Below are positions 37,531 through 49,464 of a stretch of DNA of 64,000 nucleotides, piece by piece. The notes under the pieces are model-generated. The model searched no databases, had not been told where the DNA came from, and was given only the letters and a program-made list of their open reading frames with translations. Source of the DNA: Archegozetes longisetosus (taxonomy: Eukaryota; Arthropoda; Arachnida; Sarcoptiformes; Trhypochthoniidae); NCBI GenBank assembly GCA_018873245.2, contig JAEMBT020000001.1:6910220-6974219 (forward strand), read 5' to 3'. Position numbers and translations under genes: made by a program. Position 1 is the stretch's first letter. The number at the start of each line of letters is the position of its first letter.

Positions 37531-39589
37531 TAAAGACACAAAGTTCAGGTATTTTACCATAAGTTATGAGTCTACCAAACTATGGTAAAATAGGTTTACT
37601 GCATGAATTAGGCAATAAATAGATGATTAAGACATATTTGTTTTTCCAAATTACCTAAATTACCAAATTCCATTGTTATTCCCTAAATAAACAATAATTC
37701 CCAAAAGATTGGTAATTTTCCAAACTTTAAAGATTTTAAGCTTAAAATCTCACACTTTAAGGATTAGTATTAAAATTCTATTGAATTTCATTGCAAGTGC
37801 ATTAACTTTGTAAATGTATACCATTAATTGTAGTGTAGCTCTTTGTTCGTAAATTGACATTTTATCAGGCTTTAATCAAAACTGCTTAAAACTGACTAAA
37901 GCAGAACACGTTTAATCTAAAATTATATCTTATAAAACAGATTAAATACAATTTGAAATCATTTCTTTTGTGTTTAACTCGTTTAAAAGTTTAGTGTTCA
38001 CTTTTGTCCAAAAATTCATTTGAAAATAACAATAATGCCTAAAGTAAAAGCTACCATTAGACAAAAGCTTTCAAAAATTGTGAGCAAATGCCCGAAATGT
38101 TTAAGTTTTGATGCAACTCTTCATTTATTATGCACTTTGTGTCAAGTTACAATTAACTATGATGAAAATCATATAAGTTCTCATGTCAAAACTCATTTTA
38201 ATAGTAAAAAACATCGCAAAAAGGTTGAAAATAACGAAAAATCTCAACAACACATCTTGATCGCCTTTGATAAATCTGAAAAATCACTCAAGAAAAATGA
38301 ATATTTTGAAGATCTGGCTAATGCTTTCCTATGTGCTGATATTCCTTTTGAAAAACTCTTAAATCAAAATTTCAAATCGTTTAAAAAAAATACACAAAGA
38401 AAAGTCAACCTCATCCGTGTACTTTAAGAACTACATATGTTGAAGATATATATAAATTAAATTTGCAAAAAATTCGTGAGATATTAGCTGATGATGATTA
38501 CTATATTATGGTCGATGAAACTCAAGATATCTGTCAAAGGTACATGGTAAATGTCTTAATTGGACCATTAAATGGAAAACCTAGAAAATCAATGCTTATT
38601 AAATGCCAAAAAGTGGAAAATGCTAACAACACATCTATTTTGCAAGTCATCAATAGTTCACTCTATACTGCTTTCAAGGATGATCTTAATTATGACAAAT
38701 TGAAACTCTTAGTAACTGATCAAGCAAAAGTTATGTTGAAAGTTGGTGAAATCTTACACCATACATTTCCAAATGTAAAACACATTACTTGCTTAAATTA
38801 TGCGTTACACAGAGTTTGTGAGAGTATTCGTGACGATAATCCTCTTATCGATAAATTCATATCATTGATGAAAAAAATGTTACGTAAATCAGCTTTTCGA
38901 CAACAACTGTATAAAGTGGAAACACACCTACCATTACCTCCAAAAACTGTTCTCACACGTTGGGGTACGTGGATTTCCACTGCAATATTTTATTCTAAAA
39001 ATTATCAAAAAGTTTGTGACTTTATAAATAATTTGTCTGGAAATACTAAATCAAAAGCAGTAGTTAGCCTGAAGACATTAATTAGCCTTAATGATTTGTC
39101 AAATCAGTTTATTGAATTATCTGAATTAGAATTTTTAATAGACAGTATTAATAAACTAGAAACAGGAGGCTTAAGACTTAAAGAACAATTAGATATTTTA
39201 GAAAATGTAAAATCTAAGCTAACAGGAAATCCATTGATAAAACTCAATTCTTCATTAGCAAAAAATCCAGATTTAATTGATTTTACTAAAGATGACAATA
39301 CCTATGATCATAAACTTAAGACAAAATACGCTCCACTAACAAGTGTCAACGTTGAGCGATCTTTTTCTGTTTATAAACGAATTTTAACTGATCGCCGACA
39401 GAACTTAACTGAAACCAACATAGAATTGTATAATGTCATTAACTATAACCAATTTTTATTTAAAAATGACGAAATTTGAATAAAATTAATTTTTTATTTG
39501 CCAAAAAAATGTTCCCAAAAAATTGAGTTTTTATTACTAGTTTACCAACCTAATTTTGAGTTTTATTTTACCTGAACTTTGTGCCTTTA
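37531..39589 (+). mobile_element. hAT DNA transposon, nearly intact, 2059 bp
   Basis: Flanked by a perfect 8-bp duplication (GCAATGAC). Terminal inverted repeats of 21 bp read TAAAG-A/G-CACAAAGTTCAGGTA with one mismatch. An inner hairpin at 37550-37593 (TATTTTACCATA with TATGGTAAAATA) may be a transposase-binding site. One transposase frame fills most of the element, with a single frameshift. The exact duplication and well-kept ends indicate a young insertion. Confidence 0.95.
38035..39479 (+). pseudogene. hAT transposase with one frameshift
   Basis: The first part (38035-38427) codes for a BED-like zinc finger: two CPKC/CTLC pairs followed by HISSHVKTHFNSKKH. The second part, open from about 38400 to 39479 in another frame, carries the catalytic core: YYIMVDETQD (first Asp), LLVTDQAKVMLKVG (second Asp), ITCLNYALHRVCE, a TRWGTW motif, and the C-terminal dimerisation motif VERSFSVYKRILTDRRQNL. 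The layout resembles the hAT branch related to CGGBP1-like proteins. The frame changes between about 38385 and 38430, beside a run of A. Without that shift it would be a full transposase of roughly 480 residues. ATG at 38035 follows a non-ATG open stretch. Confidence 0.88.
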
Positions 39590-39597
39590 GCAATGAC
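39590..39597 (+). repeat. target-site duplication of the hAT element, right
   Basis: GCAATGAC, identical to 37523-37530. Confidence 0.95.
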
Positions 39598-40109
39598 TGT
39601 TATCCTATGAAAGTAGCTGATAAAGTTAAATACGAGTCGCTTTTAAAGCTCAATTGTCGCACGCTCAATATTCGCTGTGCTTAATTGACTGCTCTCAAAT
39701 TTTTGCGCTCCATTATCGTAAAAACATAATAAATATATACAGACCATTAATTTAATACATTCCTGAGAATTATCTCTTAAAAATTTATCAGACTTGATAT
39801 AAAACAGGTACAATACAGTCAATCGTTATATTGGTTTAAAGCCGACTGTATCCGGTGGCCAAGTGAAGATTCGGTTAAAACCGGTCCAGCACCAGTGAAA
39901 GGCCAAGTTTAAAATCTAAAGGACATAATTTGAACTAATTCCTATGACTACCGAGGTCAACAATTGAGGAAAAGAAACGATTTCACCGAAAACTCACTTC
40001 CTATTTATTATAAATTGATAAATTATCAACTTGAGAGCTTTAAACTTCTTAGATGTTGGTTTTGTTTGTTGTAAATACGAAAATATATATAACTTAAAGT
40101 CTGCGACAT
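39598..40109. other. spacer, no gene seen
   Basis: Contains sequence related in inverted orientation to 33000-33200, and the start of another degraded copy of the relic-associated flank (TGTTGGTTTTG...). No gene is seen. Confidence 0.5.
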
Positions 40110-40320
40110 ATCCTGTTAGATAATGTTTTGTTTTAAACGTCGATAAGACAAAGGTTTATTACAGAGAAAAATGAGATTAAGTGCAACCAATTAATTATAT
40201 GAATGAACGAAAAAACATTTGAAAATACTCTAAACTTACTTATCAAATAACTGGCAGTCATATGGTCAGATATGATTCCAAATGTTTACTATAAAACTTG
40301 TAAAGAATACTTACTAATGA
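40110..40320 (+). pseudogene. isolated decayed methyltransferase third exon
   Basis: Reads from AATGTTTTGTTTTAAACGTCG through GTTTATTACAGAGAAAAATGAG to ACTTGTAAAGAATACTTACTAATG. It matches the third exon along its length but has indels and stops. A further short remnant follows at 40440-40520. Confidence 0.75.
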
Positions 40321-40662
40321 TTAGGTTTGACAAAGTAAACAATTATTCAGTTTAAATAGTTTTGTGCCTACTTTCCAATACAATGGAGTTGATCGTGTAT
40401 CAAAGTTTAACTTAGTTTTGTAACAGATCGTGTTAGGCAATATTCCGCTTGAAGTGTTGATGCCCTGAAGGTTTATTAAAGACAAAAATGAGATAAAGAG
40501 AAATCAATTAATCTCAAGTTTTCTTAAAGTTGATAAAATTTGTGTTTTAATTTGAAACTATATATAAAGAGTTTCTCATAACAAATTTCAATGTTTAAAG
40601 AGTGTTAAAGTTAGGACGACTTATGATATTGACATTATTCTGTCATTACAACAACTCGAATC

Positions 40663-42162
40663 ATGGACATAGATCAAAAACGAGTCATGGACATAGACCC
40701 ACAACATTACAACGAAACATGTAAATTGACTTATGCAAAGGCAGGTGAACTCATCGACATAATAATTAAAGAAAACCCTAATAAGTAAGTCAAACGAAAA
40801 TAAGATTCAATTACTAAAATTTATCAAATTTTCCTTAATTACAAATCAAGGGAATTTAATTACGTTCTTGATATTGGTTGCGGAAGTGGTAATGCAACAG
40901 ATATTCTAAATAGCAGATTAAACATCAAACAATTGTATGCTATCGATGTCGACGAAGTCATGATTAAGTTTGCTAAAAATAATTATCTCCATAATAATAT
41001 GGAATATTTGGTACAAGATATAAGTGTGGAATGGAATCAATTGAGACCCGAAATCAAAGCCTTAGAGGGAAAATGTTCACTTATTTTCAGTAATTATGTT
41101 CTTCACTGGATTAAAGAAAAGTCAAACACGGCTATTAATATATTTCGCTTACTATCGACTGATGGGGTACTCTATGCAAACATTCAATACTTATGCGACC
41201 CCTTCTCAAATTTAAATTCAACAGAAAAAGAAATTCTAGAACAATCCATTAAAATTCCATCTAGTGAACAACAGTTGAATTTATGGAAACTAACTTTCAA
41301 AAATGCAGGATTCAAGGCGATTGATATGCAATTGTCGATCACAGAATTTCCTTATGAGACAAAGGGTTACGAAACTAGTAAGAATTTTAAGTTACAATTC
41401 AACCTTATTATAGGCAACTGTCTCATGTTAGGATAGGATTTCAGTTATTCAGTCAAAAGAAAAATCCTTTTATTGAAAACCCTAAATTTGTATTTGAAAG
41501 TTTCAAGATTTTTCGACGACTTTTAGAGCAGTGGTAAAGTGACACGATTTAGTGTTACTTTAGACACCAATATAAAACATATTAGTAAAGTTAGTTTCAG
41601 AAACGCACATGCAATATGTTGCTTCAACAAGAAATATCAAAGTAGAGCCGACCTACGTCTTCACACGAGAGGTACAGTAATAGTATAGATATGATTATTA
41701 TCATCTATGAGCATGAATCTATTGAAGGTGACACTCTAACCGCTGCCTGAAGACGTACATCAGCGATATTTTGACATCTTTGTTCGAAAACCATCACAAA
41801 TTTAATACTCAGATACACTCACAGTTTTAATATTCACAGTATAATAATAGTGAGTCAAGAAATTAATGAAAATTGCCTTACTTAGGTTGCCTATAATAAA
41901 TTCACACTGTAATTTCCTAAATGAATTGAATTTTGACTCGAAAAAACATTGTTTCTTAACAGCCATGGTTCCAATCGCAATAATGCTGCGTCAAACGTTT
42001 ATTACAGAGAAAAATGAACAAAAGAAAAAACGATTGATCGAAAGAATGAAAGAAAAGTTAATCGAAAATGCTCCTGAGTATTTTGATCAAATAACTGGCA
42101 AACGTATGGTTAGATACGTCTCCAAAGTGTTTATTACGAAACTTATAAAGAATGCTTACTAA
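40663..42162 (+). CDS. JHAMT-like SAM-dependent methyltransferase, copy 3
   Basis: Exons 40663-40784, 40851-41377 and 41963-42162 give 282 aa, with intron phases as in copy 2. Motif I VLDIGCGSGNAT, YAIDVDEVM, FSNYVLHWIKEKSNT and LLSTDGVLYANI are present. The last exon reads MVPIAIMLRQ and ends KLIKNAY. It is the tandem partner of copy 2; introns and about 350 bp of 3' flank are conserved as well. The start has the same doubled MD-x-D as copy 2. The 3' flank from 42298 on is repeated in inverted form at the end of the window. No break is seen, so both tandem genes appear functional. Confidence 0.92.
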
Positions 42163-42297
42163 TAATCAAACTTGATAAAATAACTATTATTTAGTTAAAA
42201 TAGTTTCGAATCTATTTTCCAATTAGAGTTAATTAGTTTAGAGACTTAAATCTATTACAAAACTGTTCCTTTAACGAATTATGAGTTTTGTGTTCAT

Positions 42298-43545
42298 ATC
42301 GAAAAAAGTTAAAATTTTATTTCATCTACTTTTTCATATGGTTTAATGAAAATTTGTCGTTACTACCTTTGTTTTATATGCTCTGATTTGAATTTAACAA
42401 ACTTATATAATCAATGAAATAAAAATAACTCTTATCTAAATCATTTAATTGATATACAAGTATAATAAAAATATTTAAATTGTGTCAATTTGTTCGGTAA
42501 CAATAAATTTGAAAATTTTTGATATCATCCCAACATTATAGTCCCTTCTCTAATAAAAATAAATCTATTTTTGTTAATTATTAACATTAAACATCACACA
42601 AAATAATGTTTCATAATCGCTTTAACACGAACATGTATAGCTATCATGTGAGTAGAATCGTTTTAAATATGAACCTAAGTTTCCGTGTCATGGCATGTAT
42701 CGTGAGTTTATAGTTGGATTATAAGTATTGAATATTTATTTTGCTCAAAATTGATAAGTATTAATTTGTTATATTTAAATTCTATTGTAGATTCCATCGA
42801 TATAGCGTAATGATTCAAAAATATTTTAAGCGAACAATAGTGGAAATATGTCATAAATTGATTCTGCTACGTCTAAATGAGAAGCACTTGCCAATTGATC
42901 CACTTCACTGACAAACAAATTTAAATAACAAACACACAATAAGCTGATCAAATAGTGTACAATTCTCTACAATTTCGTTAAATTTGCTATCAATAAGAAT
43001 ATGTATATAGTGAGAATTGACCATATGTTTAATGCAAATACTTTATGAATATCTTAGAATTGTTTGTAAATGAGTGAAATACATCTTTTACTTTTCGAGA
43101 AAATAGTATAATTGAATAAACGACAGAAACAGGGATATACCAACAAAAAAAAATAAAAGCTGTAACTCCAAATATGAAGGAAATAGAACTCTATCAGAGT
43201 AATAATCGAAATAATAAGAGTGAGGTGAATTCCGTTTATTTCGAGAAACAACATCTGAATGATTCCTCTATAATCTCCTGAGCAATCTACAGAACTTGAT
43301 TTTGATGGAAAACATTTTTGAAGTATTTCGAATTGAATATCAATCAATGTATAATACTAACTATTTTTGTTAATATTTTCTTCATTAATGATATGAAACG
43401 AACAAAGGATACAGGTGATAATCCAAACCACAACCCCATAATTCCACCCCATCCCACATAATCAATTGAATTACGTTCGACGCCACATTTTGATTCGCAT
43501 AATAGTATATTCTCATTTATTAATGAATAATTAATATTTAAATTC
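42298..43545. repeat. inverted repeat arm (partner 62315-64000)
   Basis: Runs from the 3' flank of methyltransferase copy 3 into the decayed DEG/ENaC-like region. Its reverse complement is found from about 62315 to the last base of the window, so the partner arm is cut by the window edge. The partner has about 110 bp of DEG/ENaC-like coding sequence and about 280 bp of spacer that are missing here. Confidence 0.9.
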
Positions 43546-44228
43546 GTTTCACGAAATTCGAATTTTTTGTCAGTAAAATGTTCATTTAAATCGACGAAAT
43601 AGACTGCTCCGATTAGAATGATGCATTTGTATATTCGAATAGAAAAATCGATGAAGCAATTGAAGCGACAATATTCTAGTTTTTAGTTTAGATAAATCGT
43701 CTGATCACTTGCTAAAGCATTGCATAGACAATTACTTTTAAATAATTTTTGTATTGAATGAGAATCATAGAATATATTTGTTTCTATATTGCTCTCAAAG
43801 TTGACGAATTCTAATTTAGAGTGAGTGAAAGAACCAATTAATGCAAAAAATCGCTCAAATAACATAGGGAATTCGAATATTATGTGATTCAGATTGTATT
43901 CAATACCATTTTTCAGCAACAATTCTCTATAGCTTCCATTTAGATTACCAAAAAATGAATATACGTTAAAAAGTTGAGGCGGGAAAATCTAACGTCAGGT
44001 TCGGGACACAAAATTTCAATATTTCTGACAATGATCCTACAGGATACTTTTGATAATTTATTCTCAAAGTGTTCATGAAATTCCTTGAATTTTCCTTTAT
44101 TCAACATTTTGTAAAAGTAGTAGTAATAAAGTTTAATTTCCATGGATTTCTTCGATTGAACTGGTAGATCTTTCTGTGCATTTATTGCAATCGCTTCATC
44201 TAGAAAATTATTTCTGACTCTCTTATAT
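43054..44228 (-). pseudogene. decayed second DEG/ENaC-like unit
   Basis: Continues, beyond the foldback element, the frame that starts at 46188. First KRVRNNFLDEAIAIN, then an extracellular stretch with Cys (NIEILCPEPDVRF, CLCNALASDQ), a Cys pair in LLCESKCGVERN near 43500, and a pre-membrane and second-membrane motif GGIMGLWFGLSPVSFVRF near 43430. The GLWFGLS motif is typical of the DEG/ENaC pore helix. Stops (after IHFLVI and DQTIYLN) and an internal deletion near 43460 break it. An open frame at 43347-43054 (starting IDIQFEILQKCF) follows in another phase, with no known domain but shared with the right-hand copy. Confidence 0.6.
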
Positions 44229-44895
44229 CGGGCGTTTCATCTCAAATTTACGATTTTAATCGATCATAACTTTTGAACCAATAAAGATAGAGCCAAGCGG
44301 TTTTCACCTAAATTAACTTCGGACCTTGGGAAAACAGATGGCTGGAGACATCACTGCAGTGGCGCCCCCATGTCACTGAAAAAAGGCTTTTGCAAATGCT
44401 TCAGGTTTGCGATGAAAATGACCTTGAAAAATCTCAAGATCATTATAGTTGATACCAAATAAGATGATGTTATTATCCTCTAAGTTTCATGTTTATAAGT
44501 TATCATTTTCGAAAGTTACAGCACTTCAAATGTTGATTGTCCAAAACGGCAAATCACCTCAAAATTTCTTTTTCAACCAATTGGTTCCTCTTATCGACAC
44601 TGCTAGAGCTTTTGACAATGATAACTTTGAAACATGAAACTTAGAGAATAATAACATCACCAGATTTCCTATCAACTGCAGTGATCTTGATATTTTTAAG
44701 GTCATTTTCATAAAGAATCAGAGGCTTTTGCAAAAGCCTTTTTTTCCAAAACATAGAGGGCGCCACTAGGGTCACTTTTCAATTATTTATTTTCCCAAGG
44801 TCCGAAGTTAATTTAGGTGAAAACCGCTTGGCTCTATCTTTATTGGTTCAAAAGCTATGATCGATTAAAATCGTAAACTTGAGATGAAACGCCCG
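44229..44895. mobile_element. foldback element, 0.67 kb, inside the DEG/ENaC-like gene
   Basis: Almost the whole element is a palindrome. The outer 100-bp arms are near-perfect, starting CGGGCGTTTCATCTCAA at 44229 and its complement ending at 44895. The inner parts (GGCTTTTGCAAA, ATGACCTTGA, CTCTAAGTTTCATG) also pair. The loop is near 44520-44600. ATATA occurs on both sides in gene orientation and is the probable target duplication. The last residues of the 46188 frame (from about AFHLKFTILIDHSF) are encoded by its right arm. Confidence 0.88.
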
Positions 44896-46188
44896 GTATA
44901 TTTCATCTTTGTAAAGATTTACTCCAACGGATATTTTAGGCATTATCTTCATTCGTTCGATATCAAAACGAGTTATTGTTTCTTCTCTTAACAAATTTTC
45001 GACAACTTGTTTCATTTGATATAACATAAGAAATATAAATATCACCTTAATTGTTGTGAGAAAAGTATGAGTAATTTTGTTGGTCGAAACACACATAACT
45101 GGAAATGAAGTATTGATCCGAGTCATTATTGATAGAAAAATAAATGAGTCTAATATTCTCATAACTAATTGAAATAAAGTGATTCCGAACCACATCCCAA
45201 ATAATGATGCGATTGAACACAAAAATTCGATCAGTTCCATTTTTGGGCTATGAGAATAAATTATTTCTTCTTCAGCCCATTTAATAATACGGATGTTCTG
45301 CAATGTTTCTGTAAGATGAGTATTTTTCATTTCAGTTCTTTTTGTTTTAATATAATATCTATTAATACAATTTTTTCTGCAAATCGTTTTCAAATATTTG
45401 ATATCAAATCGAATGTCACACATTCTATTTTTGCAAAACGTTTTCTTCGAATTATTGAGATTACTGTAAAACCATCTTGAATGACAATCACATTCCTCAA
45501 ACTCTTTATTCATTATATATTTGACAATACAGTGTTCTTGAGATTCAGGATAATTATTGTTTTTCGAAATCACGTCATAATTTAAACAATCAGTTTTATA
45601 AGGAAATGATAATAGCATTTCATGTGAAGCACTTATTCGAATAACATATATGAAACCATCTTTTATTTTGATATAATCTCTGAACAAATTTGGAGGTGTC
45701 TTAGTTCTGTGAATATTTAGCATCAGGTTTGAAATATTTAGTACTTTTAGATTTTCAAATTTAATCCTATTATTAATAATAAAGTTCTCTTTGTTAGTTT
45801 CTATTTTATCATTCGATTGGCTGAACAATGTTAAACATGTTTGTGCGTTTGATAAAAGGCTCACAAATTTCTCAGAAATTCTAGAACAACATTCAAAAGA
45901 ACCATTCTGAAACTGAATCACACATTCTATATTGGAATCGAGAGAATCTTGGATTTTCTTGAACTCTTCATAATTATTCTGAATTCTTCTTTTACGATTA
46001 ATGCAAAAAGTAATCGCTGGGATCTCTTGATGAATGATCTCAAATTTCAAATCGATAACAGTTTCATAACTCAAATAACTTGCAGTCAAGTTTATTACTT
46101 GGTATATGAATACAATAAATGCTACAAGTCTACCGATTTTCCTCAATGACAATAATTTTAAAGGTTTTTGGCAATTTTCAAGCATCAT
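44848..46188 (-). CDS. DEG/ENaC-like channel subunit, divergent, frame ends in a foldback element
   Basis: Single open exon of 446 codons. It resembles degenerin/epithelial sodium channel subunits, trimeric cation channels of the plasma membrane. A short N-terminus leads to membrane segment 1 (about residues 19-40). The post-membrane motif EIPAITFCINRKR matches the family's FPAVTICN. A Cys-rich ectodomain follows (ECCS, CDCHSRW, CKNRMCDIRF, CRKNC). The second membrane segment is ELIEFLCSIASLFGMWFGITLFQ; the usual G/S-x-S selectivity filter is replaced by FGIT. Oddly, a third hydrophobic segment (VIFIFLMLYQMKQVV) follows, then KIMPKISVGVNLY, which looks like a second segment 1 plus post-membrane motif. 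That suggests a two-unit fusion gene. The second unit is cut off by the foldback element; the last 14 residues come from that element. As it stands, function is uncertain. Confidence 0.65.
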   Translation of the reverse strand: MMLENCQKPLKLLSLRKIGRLVAFIVFIYQVINLTASYLSYETVIDLKFEIIHQEIPAITFCINRKRRIQNNYEEFKKIQDSLDSNIECVIQFQNGSFECCSRISEKFVSLLSNAQTCLTLFSQSNDKIETNKENFIINNRIKFENLKVLNISNLMLNIHRTKTPPNLFRDYIKIKDGFIYVIRISASHEMLLSFPYKTDCLNYDVISKNNNYPESQEHCIVKYIMNKEFEECDCHSRWFYSNLNNSKKTFCKNRMCDIRFDIKYLKTICRKNCINRYYIKTKRTEMKNTHLTETLQNIRIIKWAEEEIIYSHSPKMELIEFLCSIASLFGMWFGITLFQLVMRILDSFIFLSIMTRINTSFPVMCVSTNKITHTFLTTIKVIFIFLMLYQMKQVVENLLREETITRFDIERMKIMPKISVGVNLYKDEIYRAFHLKFTILIDHSF

Positions 46189-46773
46189 TTTTTCACAATA
46201 AAATCTGAATCTATGATTTTGGAGAAAGTAATCTAGTTGTCAGGCCAGTTCGGTCTCAAAACTAGTTTAAAATTAACAGAGTAATAATAATATATTATTG
46301 ACAAAAATAAATTTGCAACTTTTATAGTCAAACAAGTTGTCATAATCCATATTGGGCTGTATTTGAATAATGATCTTCCAATATTAAAATGGTTCAGAAC
46401 TACTTGACTTTTGGTTGGACTTGATTACAAAGTCTCGTACTTCACAGCAATTTACATTTTCTTCAAAATTTCACTGAATATTATACCACTGTCTTTTTTG
46501 CACTTGTATATTAGATGTCTTTATACCAATGTATTTAAATACTTTTTCATTCAAATAACTAATACATGTTATTACTAACAGATACATACTATTACTTATA
46601 CTATATTGTAACAAGTGTTTTATTCAGAAAATATTCCTAATAAGAAAATATATTAGGATTATATTATTTTTCCATTAGATAAACAAAAACACAACGTCAA
46701 CTATTATTAAAGGTGTTCACCTGAATGAACAAACAATTTTATATATTAAAAAAATCTATTCTAATATACAATA
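46189..46773. other. 5' flank of the DEG/ENaC-like gene
   Basis: AT-rich sequence without a recognised element. Confidence 0.5.
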
Positions 46774-47151
46774 CAGTAGAACCTCGTTGTTTTGAACTCG
46801 CTTCTACTAAAAAATTTTGTTCAAAATAGCGAGTTTTCAAAATAGCCTGTACACTGAAAAGTCCAAAATAAAGGTTTCGCTCAAAATTCAATATTTGAAT
46901 GATTAACCTAAGATTTTATTTAGACTGGGGTTCAGGTTTGAGGCTAGTTCACGAATTTCTGGAACCTGAACTGCTCAGCAGTATTAATAATAATAATTTT
47001 TTATTATAATTTGATGTGTCATTATATCTTGAAACTATTCGACAAACATTTCAAAATAAAGAAGTACACAATAATATAGATTGATGTTCAAATTGGTTCA
47101 AAATACTGAGTATTTCAAAATAAGCGGTTTCAAAATATCGAGTGTCTACTG
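46774..47151. mobile_element. pogo-like MITE, 378 bp
   Basis: TA on both sides (46772-46773 and 47152-47153). Inverted tips: CAGTAGAACCTCGTTGTTTTGAA at the left and CAGTAGACACTCGATATTTTGAA as complement of the right. Repeated TTCAAAATA words inside both halves are typical of pogo/Tc1-related non-autonomous elements. Non-coding. Confidence 0.88.
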
Positions 47152-47153
47152 TA

Positions 47154-48019
47154 TTATGAAAAAGTGGTGGTACCATTACTTGATATAACAACGATGAAGG
47201 AGTTCTCATTACTCCAAATGAAAATTTGCTTATTCAAAAAAAATCAATCAAAATCTAGTTGCATAGAAGAAACTATTATTAGCCTGAGCAAATAAAAATA
47301 ATACATATCATTCAAATGGATCTTAATTGAGGTGACAACCTCTCTCAGAACATTTGAGCAATGCAAATTTTTGTCTCCTGAAAGGAGCTCTACGGCTCTT
47401 TAGTAGATAAAAAGTTTCGTTTTAGTTCATGGGTTTCGCACAGAGAATCAAGAACTTGGTTTGCCTTGAATTGATTCTTCACATATAAAGAAATTGACCT
47501 GAGATGGTCATTCTGTCAAGAGAAAAAATTTCGGGTCTTAAGAGAAGGATTTTAAACCAGGCTTTTGGATTACAAAACTCTGATTTGGATGCTATACTTA
47601 ATGTCCAATTGAATGGTCAATATATACATCAAATACTGAATGCTAATTATATTCAATTTTGTCAGGTATTAAAATATATAATAAGATCAATGAATCCTTC
47701 GAAACTATGAATATTCGAATAATCGTTATGTTAGATTCCAGACAGAAAGCTAAAATCTGTAGGTTGTCGGCTTGGATGAAGTCGATTAACATTCGATCTT
47801 AGTGGTTCATAAGGTATACAACACTTATTTATTCGTATTACTTCTGATGACGACTATATTTAAGTGAAAAGTCATTAGTCAAGTGCAAACATTTTGTTCA
47901 ATAGTATGAAATTAAAGTAGTTTTCATGAAGAAATTTGATTGCAGTGAAACATGATATTAATAAAGGCAATCTTATAAAATTGTGCATAGTAAGCTCGTC
48001 AATTCCAATAAAATTTTAA
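47154..48019. other. no supported gene
   Basis: A 68-codon open frame at 47504-47710 (+) has no recognised domain. Nothing else is supported. Confidence 0.4.
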
Positions 48020-48559
48020 TTAACTCAAGCAAATCCTCATTATTTTGTAAAATATGACGAAAAATATGATTTTCTTGGTGAACGTTCGAACGACTGGTTT
48101 AGGGCGAAGTATTCCAAAGTTTATAATTGATAAACACATAAAAATACGCATAATCTTCATTTTTCGATATATTAAGTAAATCATAATGAAGCCGAGTTTC
48201 ATCTGATTCTCGATATTAATGAGCGACATAAGCTAGCCTGAGTCTATGGCTATCATTACTTCATATTCATAAATTATTTACTCACTTACTGTACTTTTTT
48301 GTCAAATAAAATTATTTTCTACTTCCTGTATATTAATTAACTGAAAAATTATTTTCCTGTCATTACTCTGGGCAAATTATTCATTTTTTTGTAACTGAAC
48401 TGATGCTCCTTTCAAAGAGTTGTCAATAACTTCTTTCATTGGATATAAACACTGGAATCTAAGTGTGATTTTAGATCGTATCACGTCAAAATAACGCCAA
48501 TACAAAATAATACCAACAAAAATAGCGCAAGAAACAGTATTTAAATATAATTTATACAT
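48020..48559 (-). other. possible remnant of an unknown membrane protein gene
   Basis: A 60-codon frame from 48559 begins with a short basic start and one hydrophobic segment (LNTVSCAIFVGIILYW), as in a signal anchor. Lower down, around 48230-48120, a different frame reads ETRLHYDLLNISKNEDYAYF, which has protein-like composition but is broken by stops on both sides. I cannot name a family. It may be the first exon of a gene or part of a pseudogene. Confidence 0.25.
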
Positions 48560-49464
48560 GAGTATGAACTCCTAATTTGTTGAAACTAAAAATTTGTTGA
48601 AAAATATCACACATATTAATTTTAGCATAAATATATACTAATTAAAATAATGAGTATTGTAAATACAATTTGAATTTGTAGGGTAAAGGTATGTGAAATT
48701 TCTCGAGTAACATAAATTAATACTAATATTATAAACAATATATATCATTACGAACGCTTTAAAAATACTATAAAAGTAATTATTGCTATGTTATTTTCAT
48801 TAGCGTTATTATTGCAACGTTATTTTTGCTGCGTTATTTTCAAGCTAAAACATTTTAACTTGCAATGGAAACACAAGTAAGGACAATGCTCAGATCAGTC
48901 TAACTTGGTTCACATAAAATAAGGGTAACGCTGAGACAACGGTGGCCACCCGTCCTGGAATGGACATCTCTGTCCCGTGTCCTGAAGATGGTATCATCAC
49001 ATTCAGTGTTAAATTATACTATTTATAAGCCAATGTATGCACTCTCAACTAGTTTTTATTTGAAGAGCTTTGTATTTGAAGAAAGAAAAAGTTGAATAAC
49101 TCAATAAAAAACGCAACGATTTTCTTAAAGCTTAAATGATATTTGTTATTAAATAGTAATTAAATTTGAAATAAAAATTTTAGTTTAAACTAATTTAACA
49201 AAAATTTATTTAAATTTGAGTTGGCATTACTGTAGAAAACATAGCTTGTGATATTGAAAAGAGTTTCACAATAATACTGTAATTATATTAATATTTAGGG
49301 CTCTAGTACACAGAGAAACTTTATCCAACATACGAGCACATTCATATTCTTGATTAGAAATTGATTAATTATGAATATGATTGTCAAACTTCCTAGATCT
49401 TGGTTTTGTTGTAAATATAAAACTATATATCTCAAATTTTATAAAAGGTTCTGTTAGATAATGT

